Part shown: positions 55,302 through 64,000 of the stretch, piece after piece
How the letters are laid out: each line of letters opens with the position of its first letter
Position numbering within the stretch: the first letter of the stretch is position 1
NCBI GenBank assembly: GCA_012845835.1
Contig: JABAKD010000010.1
Coordinates: forward strand, 10,172,311-10,236,310
Length of the DNA stretch: 64,000 nt
Direction: 5' to 3'
Source of the DNA: Undaria pinnatifida
Lineage: Eukaryota; Sar; Phaeophyceae; Laminariales; Alariaceae
The notes under the pieces: model-generated
Databases searched by the model: none
What the model was told of the DNA's origin: nothing
The model's input: only the letters and a program-made list of their open reading frames with translations
Made by a program: the position numbers and the translations under genes

Positions 55302-56324
55302 CTAAGTGATACCTGATCCTAGGCAGTAATCCTTGAACTCGTTGCCCGTAAATTCGCCTCCCCTGTTGGCACGCCATCTAATGATGCGTTTGCCGAGAGG
55401 TATCACGGTTGAAGTGACGAACAGCTGAAGCGAGGCAAGGACTTGATCTTTGCTGCAGAAAATGTAGTCTGCGATCCACCTGGTGAACTGGTCGGTAATC
55501 TTGCTGACAAACTGGTATCCACGATGAGCCGTCGGTTTGAAGGGGCCCATGAGATCTCCGTACACGAGCTGAAAGGGTGCATTAATGGCGGCGTGGTTAG
55601 CTTTCTTGGAGTGAGCCAGCTGATGGTTTTTCCCCACCGCACAGACGTCACAGTCCACAATAGAACCATCAGGCGCAAGCCCATTGCTGCTCTTCATGTT
55701 CATGAGCTCCAGGTTGCGCTTATTGAGGTGGCCCAGCCGCCGGTGCCACACTTGGGCAGTGGTCACCGCATTCATCGCCAGCTCCTTTCCTGCGTATCCA
55801 TCCGCACTGAGGTCTAGCTTGAAGGAGTAGAGATCGTCGTTCTCTCCGCGAAGTGACACGGTAATGCCCCCCGCCTCCAGCCTGGGTTTGATGACATCGA
55901 AAATCAGAACGATGCCCTTTCTCGCTGCTGTTTTTACAGAGAAAAGATCGCGCCCAATACCGGGCACAATTAGGATTGCGATCCGTGCGAAGCGGTATTT
56001 TCCGTAGTCGTCCGTGATGAGGCCTCGTAAGACACCCTCCGCTGTGCCGTCCAGCAGAGCCCCTCCAGCCGTAAGAATCGTGCGAGGCGTACTGAGGGGG
56101 GTGTAGTCCTGTAAACGGTGTTTGAGATCGGGGATGATGGTATCGTCAAAGTAGTGGCCTGAGGCTCCGCTGCCGACTAGAACAGTAACAACATTGCCGC
56201 TCTCGTGCGGTTTGCGCTCGATCTCAGCCGGTTCTGGCTCTAACGGTTCTGGCTCCAACGGGGCCATACCGTACAACGATCCACCCTCACCGTCCGTTCT
56301 CCCGTTCATGTAGGAGAAGTCCAA
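55302..56324 (-). pseudogene. copia protease and integrase (pol fragment, 340 codons)
   Basis: The aspartic protease motif is VLVGSGASGHYFDD; the family has DSGA, so the catalytic Asp has become Gly by one base change (GAC to GGC). The GAG-pre-integrase segment VWHRRLGHLNKRNLELM follows, then the Cys pair CDVCAVGKNHQ of the zinc site. The integrase core includes YGDLMGPF, DQFTRW and GGEFTGNEF. It ends at a stop at 55302; integrase-like sequence limps on in other frames to about 55140, after which the LTR follows. The reverse transcriptase and RNase H domains are missing, consistent with a deletion of more than 1.5 kb. Confidence 0.85.
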
Positions 56325-56709
56325 GTTTTTCTGATCTCAAAAAAGAGATTGCGGGCTTGGCGCGTTCCTCAAATGGCCAAAGACGCGATGCTGACAGCGA
56401 GCTGAATGGCCACGTTTCCTCATTGTGGGCTTGCTCCACTGCAATTGCCGCCGTGGGATGTACCTCCGTCGCTGTGAAGCAGATATAGGGGTTTTTCGGC
56501 TGATCGTCCTCTCCTGGAAGATTGAAAGCGCTGCAGATTCCCTGTATCCGCAAAGAACCGGTTGCAGCAATGAGACCTTTGCAGGCAGCTTGTTTGCGCC
56601 TCCTGGCGCGGCAGTCGGCGTCGCTATCGGAGGTTGTTATGTGGTATGAGCACCACACGGGACCTCGCCCGCCTCCACGGTTTCGTTGGTGCTGTCTGCG
56701 TGGGTGGTT

Positions 56710-57537
56710 TTATTGTCCTTCACGCTGCTGCGGCTGCTTCCCATCATTCTCCTGCTGCTGGTTGACGCGCAGGGTGCGTTTAATTTTGAAGTGACCGACA
56801 CGACCGCAAAAGTGACACTTGATGTCATTGCGATCGTGGGTCATTGCCTGCATGGTGGCACCACGCCCCGCGATACCCCTGAATAAATCAGAACGTGAAC
56901 AGGCCAGGTTATCTGCGTAAATGGCCGCCATCATACGCCGGATATCGGCATGTCCGAAGTCGTCTCTCTCTAGATGGGCTTGGCGTATGGCCTTATATTC
57001 GGACGGTAGAGCTTGCAGTAAAATATCCTTATACTGCCGATCTGCGGGACCCTCTAGTGGGTCGCACACGTTAAGGCAATATCGACAGCTTTCCATGATT
57101 CAAAGATACTCGTCCGGGTCCTGGTCTGAACGCGTTCGCGCGTTGTTCATTTTTCAATGCTCCGCGCGAAGTGATTTGCGCGAACTCCCTTTGAACTTCT
57201 TACGCAGCGCTGCCTGCCGTCCTCGTCCTGCTCCATCCTCGAGTGTAGTGCCCTCGAATCTCCCTACGACGAAGAAGGCTGAGCCGCTCGTCGAAGAAAA
57301 CAGTATGCTGAGTAGATCCTGGTTGGCGGCATCCCACGCCGTACGGGCAATGGTCAGGCTGTCGTCGGTCTCCCACGGTCGCTCTTGCCCCTGCAGGATG
57401 TTAAATATGGCTCTGTTGTAGGTGTTGAGACTGGCACGAAGCTTGGAGCTCCATTCAAGAAAGTCGTCCGCCTTTTTGCCGTCGAATATTGAAATTTGTT
57501 TCAAGACAACGTGAAGATTGTTCGTTGTTCCGTCCAT
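56710..57537 (-). pseudogene. copia gag (frameshifted)
   Basis: It starts at ATG 57537 (MDGTTNNLHVVLKQISIFDG, then DDFLEWSSKLRASL), the usual gag N-terminus, open to 57154. It continues in another frame at 57096-56710 with the central gag motif (LLQALPSEYKAIRQAHLERD) and a zinc knuckle CHFCGRVGHFK whose expected last Cys is replaced. The frameshift near 57120 and the damaged knuckle make it non-functional. Confidence 0.8.
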
Positions 57538-58312
57538 GAAAATGGGCCCTCTCGCTCAGCAGTGAACGTGAAGGGTTTGTAAATACCTTGATGCAATCCT
57601 TGTGCAGGCTTCCCAAAAGACACATCCCGAGATTGCAAAGCTCGGCCTGCGCCCTCTTGTACTGACGTACAGTGCCTGTGCCGCCTACGCGACAGCTGGT
57701 GCAGCGTGGTCCCCTGACGTGACTCCCTGTGCCATCCATGCTGCAGCTGGTGCAGGCTAACTGAACACCTCGAGTCTGTTCTCGACCCGTGTTCCAATGA
57801 CGCGCACTAACTATTATACCGTCGATGCCGCATCTGGTGCAGGCTCATCTGAACGTCTCGAGTCCTTTCTCGACCCGTGTTCCAATGACGCGCACTAACT
57901 ATGCCGTCGATGCTGCAACTGGTGCAGGCTCAAGCGGGCGTAATGCGATCTGCGACGCCTCAAGAAGTACGGTTATTACGCCGCATTACTCAACCCGTGC
58001 AAGAAAAGCAAACGCAAAGTACATTGCCCCGATAGCGATGTCGGCGCGTAGATACTATGCTGTCCTTCCTGAGTGCAGTGCACGACCGAGACGGACTCGG
58101 TCACCAGTGCAAAGTATCTTGAATCTGGATTTTCAATCCAATCCAAGCCGCTGTCGAATATCTCGAGTCAACTCGCTTTTTCAAACTTCCAAGGTTGACA
58201 GTCCCGTGTTTGTTGACAGTCCAGTTGTTGCTCCAGATTGCAGATTCCCTCGAAGACGTCTCCTCGAAGACTCCTGCTGTGCGACACCGCGCTGTAGACG
58301 AGGCTCATAACC

Positions 58313-58851
58313 TATTGGTGTGTGTGACGATAGGACCTAGCGTGGTCGCGGAGGCTGGTGCTGGCAGCAATTAACCTAACAGAAGGAGCGTGCAAGATGC
58401 ACAAGGCAGAACTGTATTGATGTTTTAACGGCCGCTTTCGGCCAATGAAAGGAACACTTGAGAACAATGGACTGCTGCGTCCAGAGTTCAGGGGACACCG
58501 AAAACTGACGAGAAAGAAGAAAAGGATGAGAGAAGAGTGAGGAGTGAATGGGGTGGGGCCACCCGCATCATCCGTCTTTGCGTCCAGAGCACTACTTCTT
58601 CCAGAAGCCTCTGACTTCGTGAACTCGACTACCTCGTTCGATACGATCTTCTCGAATTATTGCAGCAGTCGATGAACAGGTGGTAATCCCGCCGCTTTTC
58701 TAGAACATTTCTTCCAAGAAAGTTCCGGTTCAGTTGTAACGCTCATACGTTACTTTCTTGTTCTGCTAAGACTACGAGCATAGCAATGAACCAATCAATG
58801 CTACTGAACGTTGCCGTGATAGGTGGTAGTCTGCAACATTTATCCTCAACA
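58313..58851 (-). repeat. 5' LTR of the copia element
   Basis: 539 bp, beginning TGTTGAGGA on the minus strand and ending CCAATA next to the primer site. It shows several small differences from the 3' LTR, including a 12-13-bp indel near 58470. Confidence 0.88.
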
Positions 58852-58856
58852 GGGTG

Positions 58857-59379
58857 GGGAGTCAAAGGTCACCACGAGACAGGTGTCGCAGGGAACGGCG
58901 GGACGGGGGGGTGGGGCACTTTTCCGAACGGCACGGCACCAGCAGAAGCTAGATAATCTTCCTGAGCGTTGAGTAGAGGGTCCAGAAGTGCGACGTGACC
59001 CGGTGCATTCCTCAACGAGCACCCGAGGCGACGCTGCGATGCGGCGTGCGAGGTCTGTTTTTTGACGCGCTCCAACGAAGGTATCGTTGGCGATACGTGT
59101 GCCATGTGGAAACGGGCGTCAAGTGCTACACACGTCTGGTGTGGTGGACACTATATCGTGAGGGGCGTGACACCGGTACTACCCCGCTGCCCAGCAACCG
59201 GATGGGAGCTGGTTTCAAAGCCGGCGAAAATTCGTCCAAGAAAAGTTAGAGGGGCTACCTACCGTAGAACGACTCCGAGCGGACACCTGTCGACGCCGCA
59301 CTTGTTCCTGCGGGTACGGTGGGGTCGTGACATGTTCCACCGGCCACACTTCACTCGTCGATCGACTTCATGACGAGGC
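58857..59379. other. Gene-free junction
   Basis: Short frames only. It may include upstream remains of the reverse-transcriptase pseudogene that follows. Confidence 0.4.
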
Positions 59380-60425
59380 GAAAGGGTTCGCGTTAATCGA
59401 GAACGGTGACAAAGTCCTCCTGCCCCCCCCGTGTCCGACTGCGTGCACCAGGCGAGGAGATACAAGGCCAAAGAGTGCTGCCCAAGAAGCTTCGGAGGAA
59501 GCCAAGCACGATTGTGCGTCGTCAGAGCGTGCCACTGCTGGGGAGGGGTTGAAAATCGCATCACGTGCCCTCATGGTGGAGTCGCGATCGCCCGAAGGAA
59601 ATGGCCCACCCTGGAGGCCAAATTCTCGCCCGAATTCCTTCATTGCGGAAGTTAACCACCTACATGCCGGCGCTCACATAGTTCGTAGCCACACGCTATA
59701 CACGGTGAGAGACCAGATGGTGAATTATTTTGGATGAACTCGGGAGAGCGCCGGACGATCGCTTGGTCCAGAGGGGTGCAGCAGGGGAGCTCCATGGGGC
59801 TGGCGATGCTCTGTTTGTCGATGCGACCAGAACTGCGGCGTTTCCGCACGACACGGGGTTCAAGGAGGGAAGAAGTCGAAGCCTTCACCTACGTGGACGA
59901 CATCACCCACGGCCCTATGGACATCACGGTAAGCACGATCAAAGCTACGCCCTTCCGATCGACGCGAGCTTGACACAATCGGCATCATCGCCAACCCCGC
60001 CGAAACCGTGGCACTACCTCCGAACGGGAATGTTATGACGGCGAAAGGGGCTTCGCTCGTAGCAAGTGCACAAGTCTAAACTGCGGAAAGAGAGAGTGGC
60101 GATGGACGTTGGGCGTCCTTTCTCAGTAACGAAGAGCATCTACGTGGTAGAACGCGCGGTGGGATCAGTATGGGACGAAGGCGTGAATTTCCTGCCGCGT
60201 TTCTTGGCAGGCATGCCAGACACATCCGCAATCATTCCCAGCGATTCCTCGGGCAGAGAACCAGCTACCTCGAGCGCGTCACGGGCACGGGTACGCCTCT
60301 CGACGCATGCGAGAGGGTCGACAACGCGGCGCGGTGGGCTTACTATAACACATCCTCGAACTACCGCGTGCCACAGAAGCACAATCGTTCTTCCGGAAGG
60401 GATGTTCGGGTGATCGACTGACGTT
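59380..60425 (+). pseudogene. Reverse transcriptase gene remnant (non-LTR or related type)
   Basis: Plus strand, several frames. 59560-59740 looks like the region leading to the palm (GAHIVRSHTLYTVRDQMVNYFG). 59734-59970 has SRGVQQGSSMGLAMLCLSMR (a Q-G-x-x-x-G-x-x-x motif) and EAFTYVDDITHG with the catalytic YVDD intact. Further on are NPAETVALPP (about 59990), SIYVVERAVGSVWDEG (about 60130) and LGQRTSYLERV ... DNAARWAY (60260-60350). The QGxxxG motif and single-domain layout differ from the gypsy and copia RTs in this window. Frameshifts and stops make it dead. Exact clade not assigned. Confidence 0.65.
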
Positions 60426-60494
60426 GGGGTTCTACCAGCAGGTACTGGCGCGTCCGTGGCACAGGGGCTGTAGGGCTGGGATTGTCATCCGGAC

Positions 60495-60735
60495 GCGTGT
60501 TATCGTAGAGGTGGCACTTTTTCACAACAACAAAAATTGTTTTCTGAATGACGGGCCTCCTTAACTGGAACTCCTCGGGACGTCATTCGTTTTTTTTGTT
60601 CAATGTTTACGTTTTTTTACACCTAGGGCCATGGGCTTGGTCATCGGGTTGTTACTTTCAGAATAATCCAATAATGAGTAAGGTTTTGGGTGGGTATAGA
60701 GCTCCTTTCGTGAATAGTCTCAGAAGCAAATGATA
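60495..60735 (-). repeat. Dispersed repeat family R4, minus-strand copy
   Basis: Complement landmarks: TTCTGAATGACGGG, CCTTAACT, GGGCCATGGGCTTGG and ACTATTCACG. Confidence 0.55.
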
Positions 60736-61200
60736 CGCCTTGTACCGTACTATTAGCAGCATGTGCCGTTGGCTGTTAGTAAATAGGTAGCCTCCGCCTC
60801 ATTGTCGTGATCAACGTTCAGTGGCAACGGACATCCCGACAGGAGGGCAAGCCCCTCCTGGAGCCACCGCCTGCCACCGGGCGCAGCTAAGGACCTCCTT
60901 CAAGTCGTTCCTGCGTCGGAGTCGGTGGTACATGGGCCGAGGAATTTCGGGCATTGAGGAGTACTGGTATATGGCGCCAAACGTGTCCCTTCTGTAGCGC
61001 AGTAGGCCTAAACACATGAGACGCAAGAATGCGTCCCCGACCTGGAACGAGGGTGAACCGGCCCCGGTTTCTGCTTCACGCGAACGATGTCTCGCACTCT
61101 GCAACGGCTTGGGATATTCATCACCAAGCGGAAAATGGGAAGCTTTCCCCGCGAATAGAAGACAAGAAAGCCACGTGTTACGTATTTTGTGTTACCAGGT
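60736..61200. other. Gene-free stretch
   Basis: No exon supported; open frames have no domain. Confidence 0.5.
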
Positions 61201-61395
61201 ATACCCCCACTTCGTTCCGAGCAGCGTATCGAGCAATTTAATGGTCACGGTAGCGGGAGGGCGCTATACCCACTTTTTGCGTTCCGAGCAGGGTATCAAA
61301 CACTTCGATGACTGCACCGTAGGAGCGATGTTATACACTCACGTCTTCATTCTGAGCAATGTATCAAAGCAATTCGATGGGGCCACACGGTATAG
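61201..61395. repeat. Three degenerate 66-bp tandem units
   Basis: Units share TACCCCCACTTCGTTCCGAG / CGTTCCGAGCAGGGTATCAA / ATTCTGAGCAATGTATCAAA and end near GGGCTATAC-like joins. They make the 61016-61423 open frame look repetitive. Confidence 0.65.
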
Positions 61396-61879
61396 GGGGA
61401 GGGAGTTCCGCGACACAAGTTGATCCTACTCGGCGTCACCCACGTCGACAGGCAAGCGCGGCTATACCTGCATTGAGGCCGCGCTGATCGCGGCGGACAT
61501 TGAAGCCGCACTGATTGCGGCGGGTCCACTTATTCGATTGCTTCCGGGGTGCAAAAGCTGGTCGTGATGGATCAGATTCCGCTGCTTCCGAGGCGTGGGC
61601 AAGCGCCAAAACCAACGATCGACCGGGAACAAGCTTCTGTCGACGAGCGAGGCCAAGTGCTATTACTAGTACTGGTAACCTTCTTTGCGGCGGATTTATT
61701 TTGGTGCCTCGGGTTATAGTAACCTTATTAATGGAGCATCATCTTCATCGACTGGCTGGCAGCGGTCTTTGTGGGGCGTAGGGGACATGGAGGATCCATG
61801 GCGGGGAAAAGAGAGGTGATGGAGCGCCTGCTGCAGTTCGGCTCAATCGCTCAGACGCGAGAAAGCAAGCGCGCGGGGG
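61396..61879. other. Gene-free stretch
   Basis: A short GCCGC-rich imperfect repeat near 61460-61530; otherwise nothing to report. Confidence 0.45.
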
Positions 61880-62165
61880 AGGGGGGGGGGGGGTGCTCAG
61901 TTTGTGCATGGCCGTACGTAGTCGTATGTATGACCATAGACCCTCGCATCCCTGCTATGCCGGGACGGAGCACGTCGGGTTGTCACCAACCAGGCCGACG
62001 AGGCGGGGGGGGGAGGGGGGGGAAGGTACTCATTTCATGCATGGGCGTAGTCGTATGACTATAGATCCTCGCATCAAGCGCTACGATGCCGGGGCGGGGC
62101 ACATACATCGGGTTTTCACCGATCAGGCAGACATCGCGTGCACCAAAGCGAAACGGGAGAGGGTG
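61880..62165 (+). repeat. Two partial copies of repeat family R5, in tandem
   Basis: 61880-62008 and 62015-62165 each start at a G-run and repeat the TACTCA/CTCAGTTTG ... CGTAGTCGTATG ... CCGGGRCGGRGCAC ... ACCAACCAGGC order of 43686-43800. Confidence 0.7.
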
Positions 62166-63172
62166 GTACAGATTCACAGTTTTTTTCTTTTCTTTTCTTT
62201 TATCCTCCGGCGGATGGGGAAAAATAAAGCTTCAGCTCGCCACACTTCCACGTATTTTCATACGCGTCGTGTGTCGATTTAACTCAGTTGTTTTCGCAGC
62301 CCAACGCTAGCTGGCGCACCCTTCGGATCCCGTTGTAGGTATAGCGTAAGCTGTCTTCCTTGGCGTGGGGATGGCACCTGGATGCGGCTTGGTATTCGAG
62401 GATGAAGGAGGGGGTGACATCCCGCATCCTTAGTATGGGGGTGGGGGCTGGATGCGGCTTACGAGTACTCGAGGATCAGAGGATACACGAGCGCGTGAAG
62501 TACGAGAGAATTTTGGAGTAAAGCTAGGAGGAGCAGGTCGAAAATTTGCCGGAACTTTGTACAATATGGGCCTCCTTTTGGTTGGTTTTCCCAGGTTTGT
62601 TTTCCCAGTTTCTTTTTTTTCTTTTCCTTTTTCCCCGGGCAGGTGTTTTGTGAACGATCGAAGCTGCTTTAACGCCTCTACAACTGGAAACCCGTTTTGG
62701 GGACAGATTTAGTTGGGTTAAGCACACGGAGGGATTTTTGAGCTCTAAAAAAGGGGTTACGTCCATGGTGCACATTATCGGATGGCAAACATGGCAAAAA
62801 CGAATGCATTCTGTTATCAAGGGGTTATTCTGTTTTCAAGGGGTTGCGCGGGAGAAAGACTCTACAACTGACAAAAAACAACGCATCAATCAATTGAATG
62901 CATACGATAACCCCATCGTCGTGGTATGTTTATCACAAGAGTTGAGAGCTTTTTAGGTCTCAAGACTGTACGAGATATGTTCTCACTCAACATCTTGGCC
63001 TTGTTATCACATTATTGTTGAAAAGCTTGCACCGTCCGTTGGTTGGTTCGTCGTTTCTGCCCGACTACACCCCAGCAACACTTATCTATGATACTACCAC
63101 CAGGCATACAGTGCCGGTCCCTTTATAGTGCCGGTTTCCTTCTATAGTGCCCGTTGCCCGCTATAGTGCTCG
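62166..63172. other. Gene-free stretch
   Basis: No supported gene. Three TATAGTGCC[C/G]GTT units occur at 63120-63170 just before the TRIM; otherwise T- and A-runs. Confidence 0.5.
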
Positions 63173-63556
63173 TGTCAAGGTATTAGTGGGGCGTTAGTCC
63201 GTTTGACCACTTGCAAAAGGTTCACCAATAGCTTACCCAAACTAACCCCTATAACACTCTCCCCCCCTGAAACGGCGGGATAGCAGGTCGCCCGGATATA
63301 CGGGCGGACCTGTCAACGTCCAAGCGGTTTCATTTCCTGGGTATACCGGGGAGAGAATTTTTCAAGTTTGACATGGGAAAATCTGAAAAGGTTTATTATT
63401 ATTGTGGATGGTGCGATTTGAACCCACGTCCCCAAAAACCCATGGTCTGTCAACGACGCCATTGTATTAAGGTATTGGTGGGGTATTAGTCTGTTTGACA
63501 ACTTGCAAAAGGTTAACCGATAACTTGCCCAAACTAAAGCCTTATTATATATATCA
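63173..63556 (-). mobile_element. TRIM family A, copy 3
   Basis: LTRs are 63173-63256 and 63463-63556. The right LTR has diverged at its end with a TA expansion but still finishes CA. The target duplication is CTCG (63169-63172 and 63557-63560). The same primer-site (here TGGCGTCGTTGAC), T-arm-like segment and polypurine tract order is seen on the minus strand. Confidence 0.88.
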
Positions 63557-63794
63557 CTCGTGAAAATGCTGTTCCTTGCAAAAAAAGGGAAAGTCAGAGG
63601 TGGCAGTGTGCGTAGTAGTGCTGGTTGCCTCTTATAAATAGTGTCTGTTTCCACTACATGTACAGTGCACCTACCGGCACCATAGCGGCAACCGGCAGTA
63701 CTTATACGGACCGTTGGGGTATGAATACCCAGCGATCCTTGCAATTCCGCGCGCAGTGATATACTATAGTATATGAAAATAAAAATGCCCTCCT

Positions 63795-63905
63795 CCATCC
63801 AACTGTGAGATCGAAGATTTCGTCGAAACTCATTTATTTTTGCAAGTTGTATGTGATACTCCGATCGCGCGCATTGCTGGGTGTGTGTCCATCAAGTGTG
63901 CACCC
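63795..63905 (-). repeat. Dispersed repeat family R3, copy 3
   Basis: Minus-strand match to 12185-12300: CTGTGAGATCGAAGATTTCG, CGAAACTCAT, TTGCAAG, TGTGATACTCCGATCGCGCG and CTGGGTGTGTG. Confidence 0.7.
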
Positions 63906-64000
63906 GTTTCTCTTAGAGGTGTCGTGGTAGAGAAAACCGGCCAGGAGCCAGGAGACAGACAGACGGCAGGCACATCGCAGCGCTGAAAAGGAGAGACGTA

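Larger units (their letters stand above)
54138..58851 (-). mobile_element. Ty1/copia LTR retrotransposon, internally deleted
   Basis: On the minus strand the 5' LTR is 58851-58313 and the 3' LTR 54665-54138, with a target duplication GGGTG (54133-54137 and 58852-58856). The primer site GGTTATGAGCC (58312-58302) directly follows the 5' LTR and is complementary to the anticodon arm of tRNA-Met, the half-tRNA priming known in copia elements. A polypurine tract TGTGGGGGAG adjoins the 3' LTR. The 3.6-kb interior has gag, protease and integrase but no reverse transcriptase or RNase H, so it is not autonomous. A roughly 105-bp tandem repeat lies in the leader (57735-57930). Confidence 0.9.

Noticed and set aside
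57825-58310. 161-residue plus-strand open frame
   Set aside because: It lies antisense in the leader of the copia element and includes its tandem repeats; no domain.
61016-61423. 135-residue open frame as a gene
   Set aside because: Its C-terminal half is three degenerate 66-bp tandem units, and no domain or splice support was found.

Overview
This is nuclear DNA from an intron-rich eukaryote with spliceosomal GTGAGT/GTAAGT...AG introns. The codon style, the PTxSP/APGAT-type secreted protein, TTAGGG-type telomere motifs and the retroelement families look most like a brown alga (Phaeophyceae, stramenopile). The species cannot be fixed from sequence alone. The window is gene-poor and repeat-rich; almost none of the longest open frames are real genes.

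Genes. (1) At 9-3057 on the minus strand lies the 5' part of a secreted mucin-like protein: a signal-peptide exon, a 1.57-kb intron, then a long exon with an 18-bp minisatellite coding for a VAPGAT hexapeptide array. It runs off the left edge. (2) At 4724-8133 on the minus strand are exons of an unrecognised Cys-containing protein. One 168-nt exon has been duplicated exactly by a recent 930-bp tandem duplication, and a miniature LTR element sits in the last intron. (3) At 19352-23277 on the plus strand is a clear ZGPAT orthologue (CCCH finger, Tudor-like segment, G-patch, C-terminal coiled coil) in at least three exons; two upstream candidate exons (3891-4061 and 16731-16760) are in compatible phase. 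(4) At 48386-48457 on the minus strand is a tRNA-Pro(UGG) gene with a Pol III terminator.

Mobile DNA. 9.9-15.1 kb holds three copies of a tRNA-headed SINE, one with a telomere-repeat insertion. 25.5-31.8 kb is a nest: a copia remnant, a 392-bp near-perfect palindrome, a 3.1-kb LTR element without coding capacity, tRNA-derived repeat units and a TRIM. 32.7-40.2 kb holds two degenerate gypsy elements in the same orientation, the first carrying a TRIM of a second family. 54.1-58.9 kb is a copia element with both LTRs, a TSD, a half-tRNA-Met-type primer site, a mutated protease and a deleted reverse transcriptase. 59.4-60.4 kb is a broken reverse transcriptase gene of another type. Between them are MITEs with poly-C/poly-G ends, a Stowaway-like MITE, foldbacks, satellites and interstitial telomeric tracts.

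The most interesting signal is a pair of miniature LTR retrotransposon families (A: three full copies and one solo LTR; B: one copy). Both have LTRs of only about 80 bp, 4-bp target duplications, the same primer-site start (TGGCGTCG) and, just downstream, a tRNA-like segment with a B-box. They resemble a Cassandra-like LTR element that carries a Pol III module.
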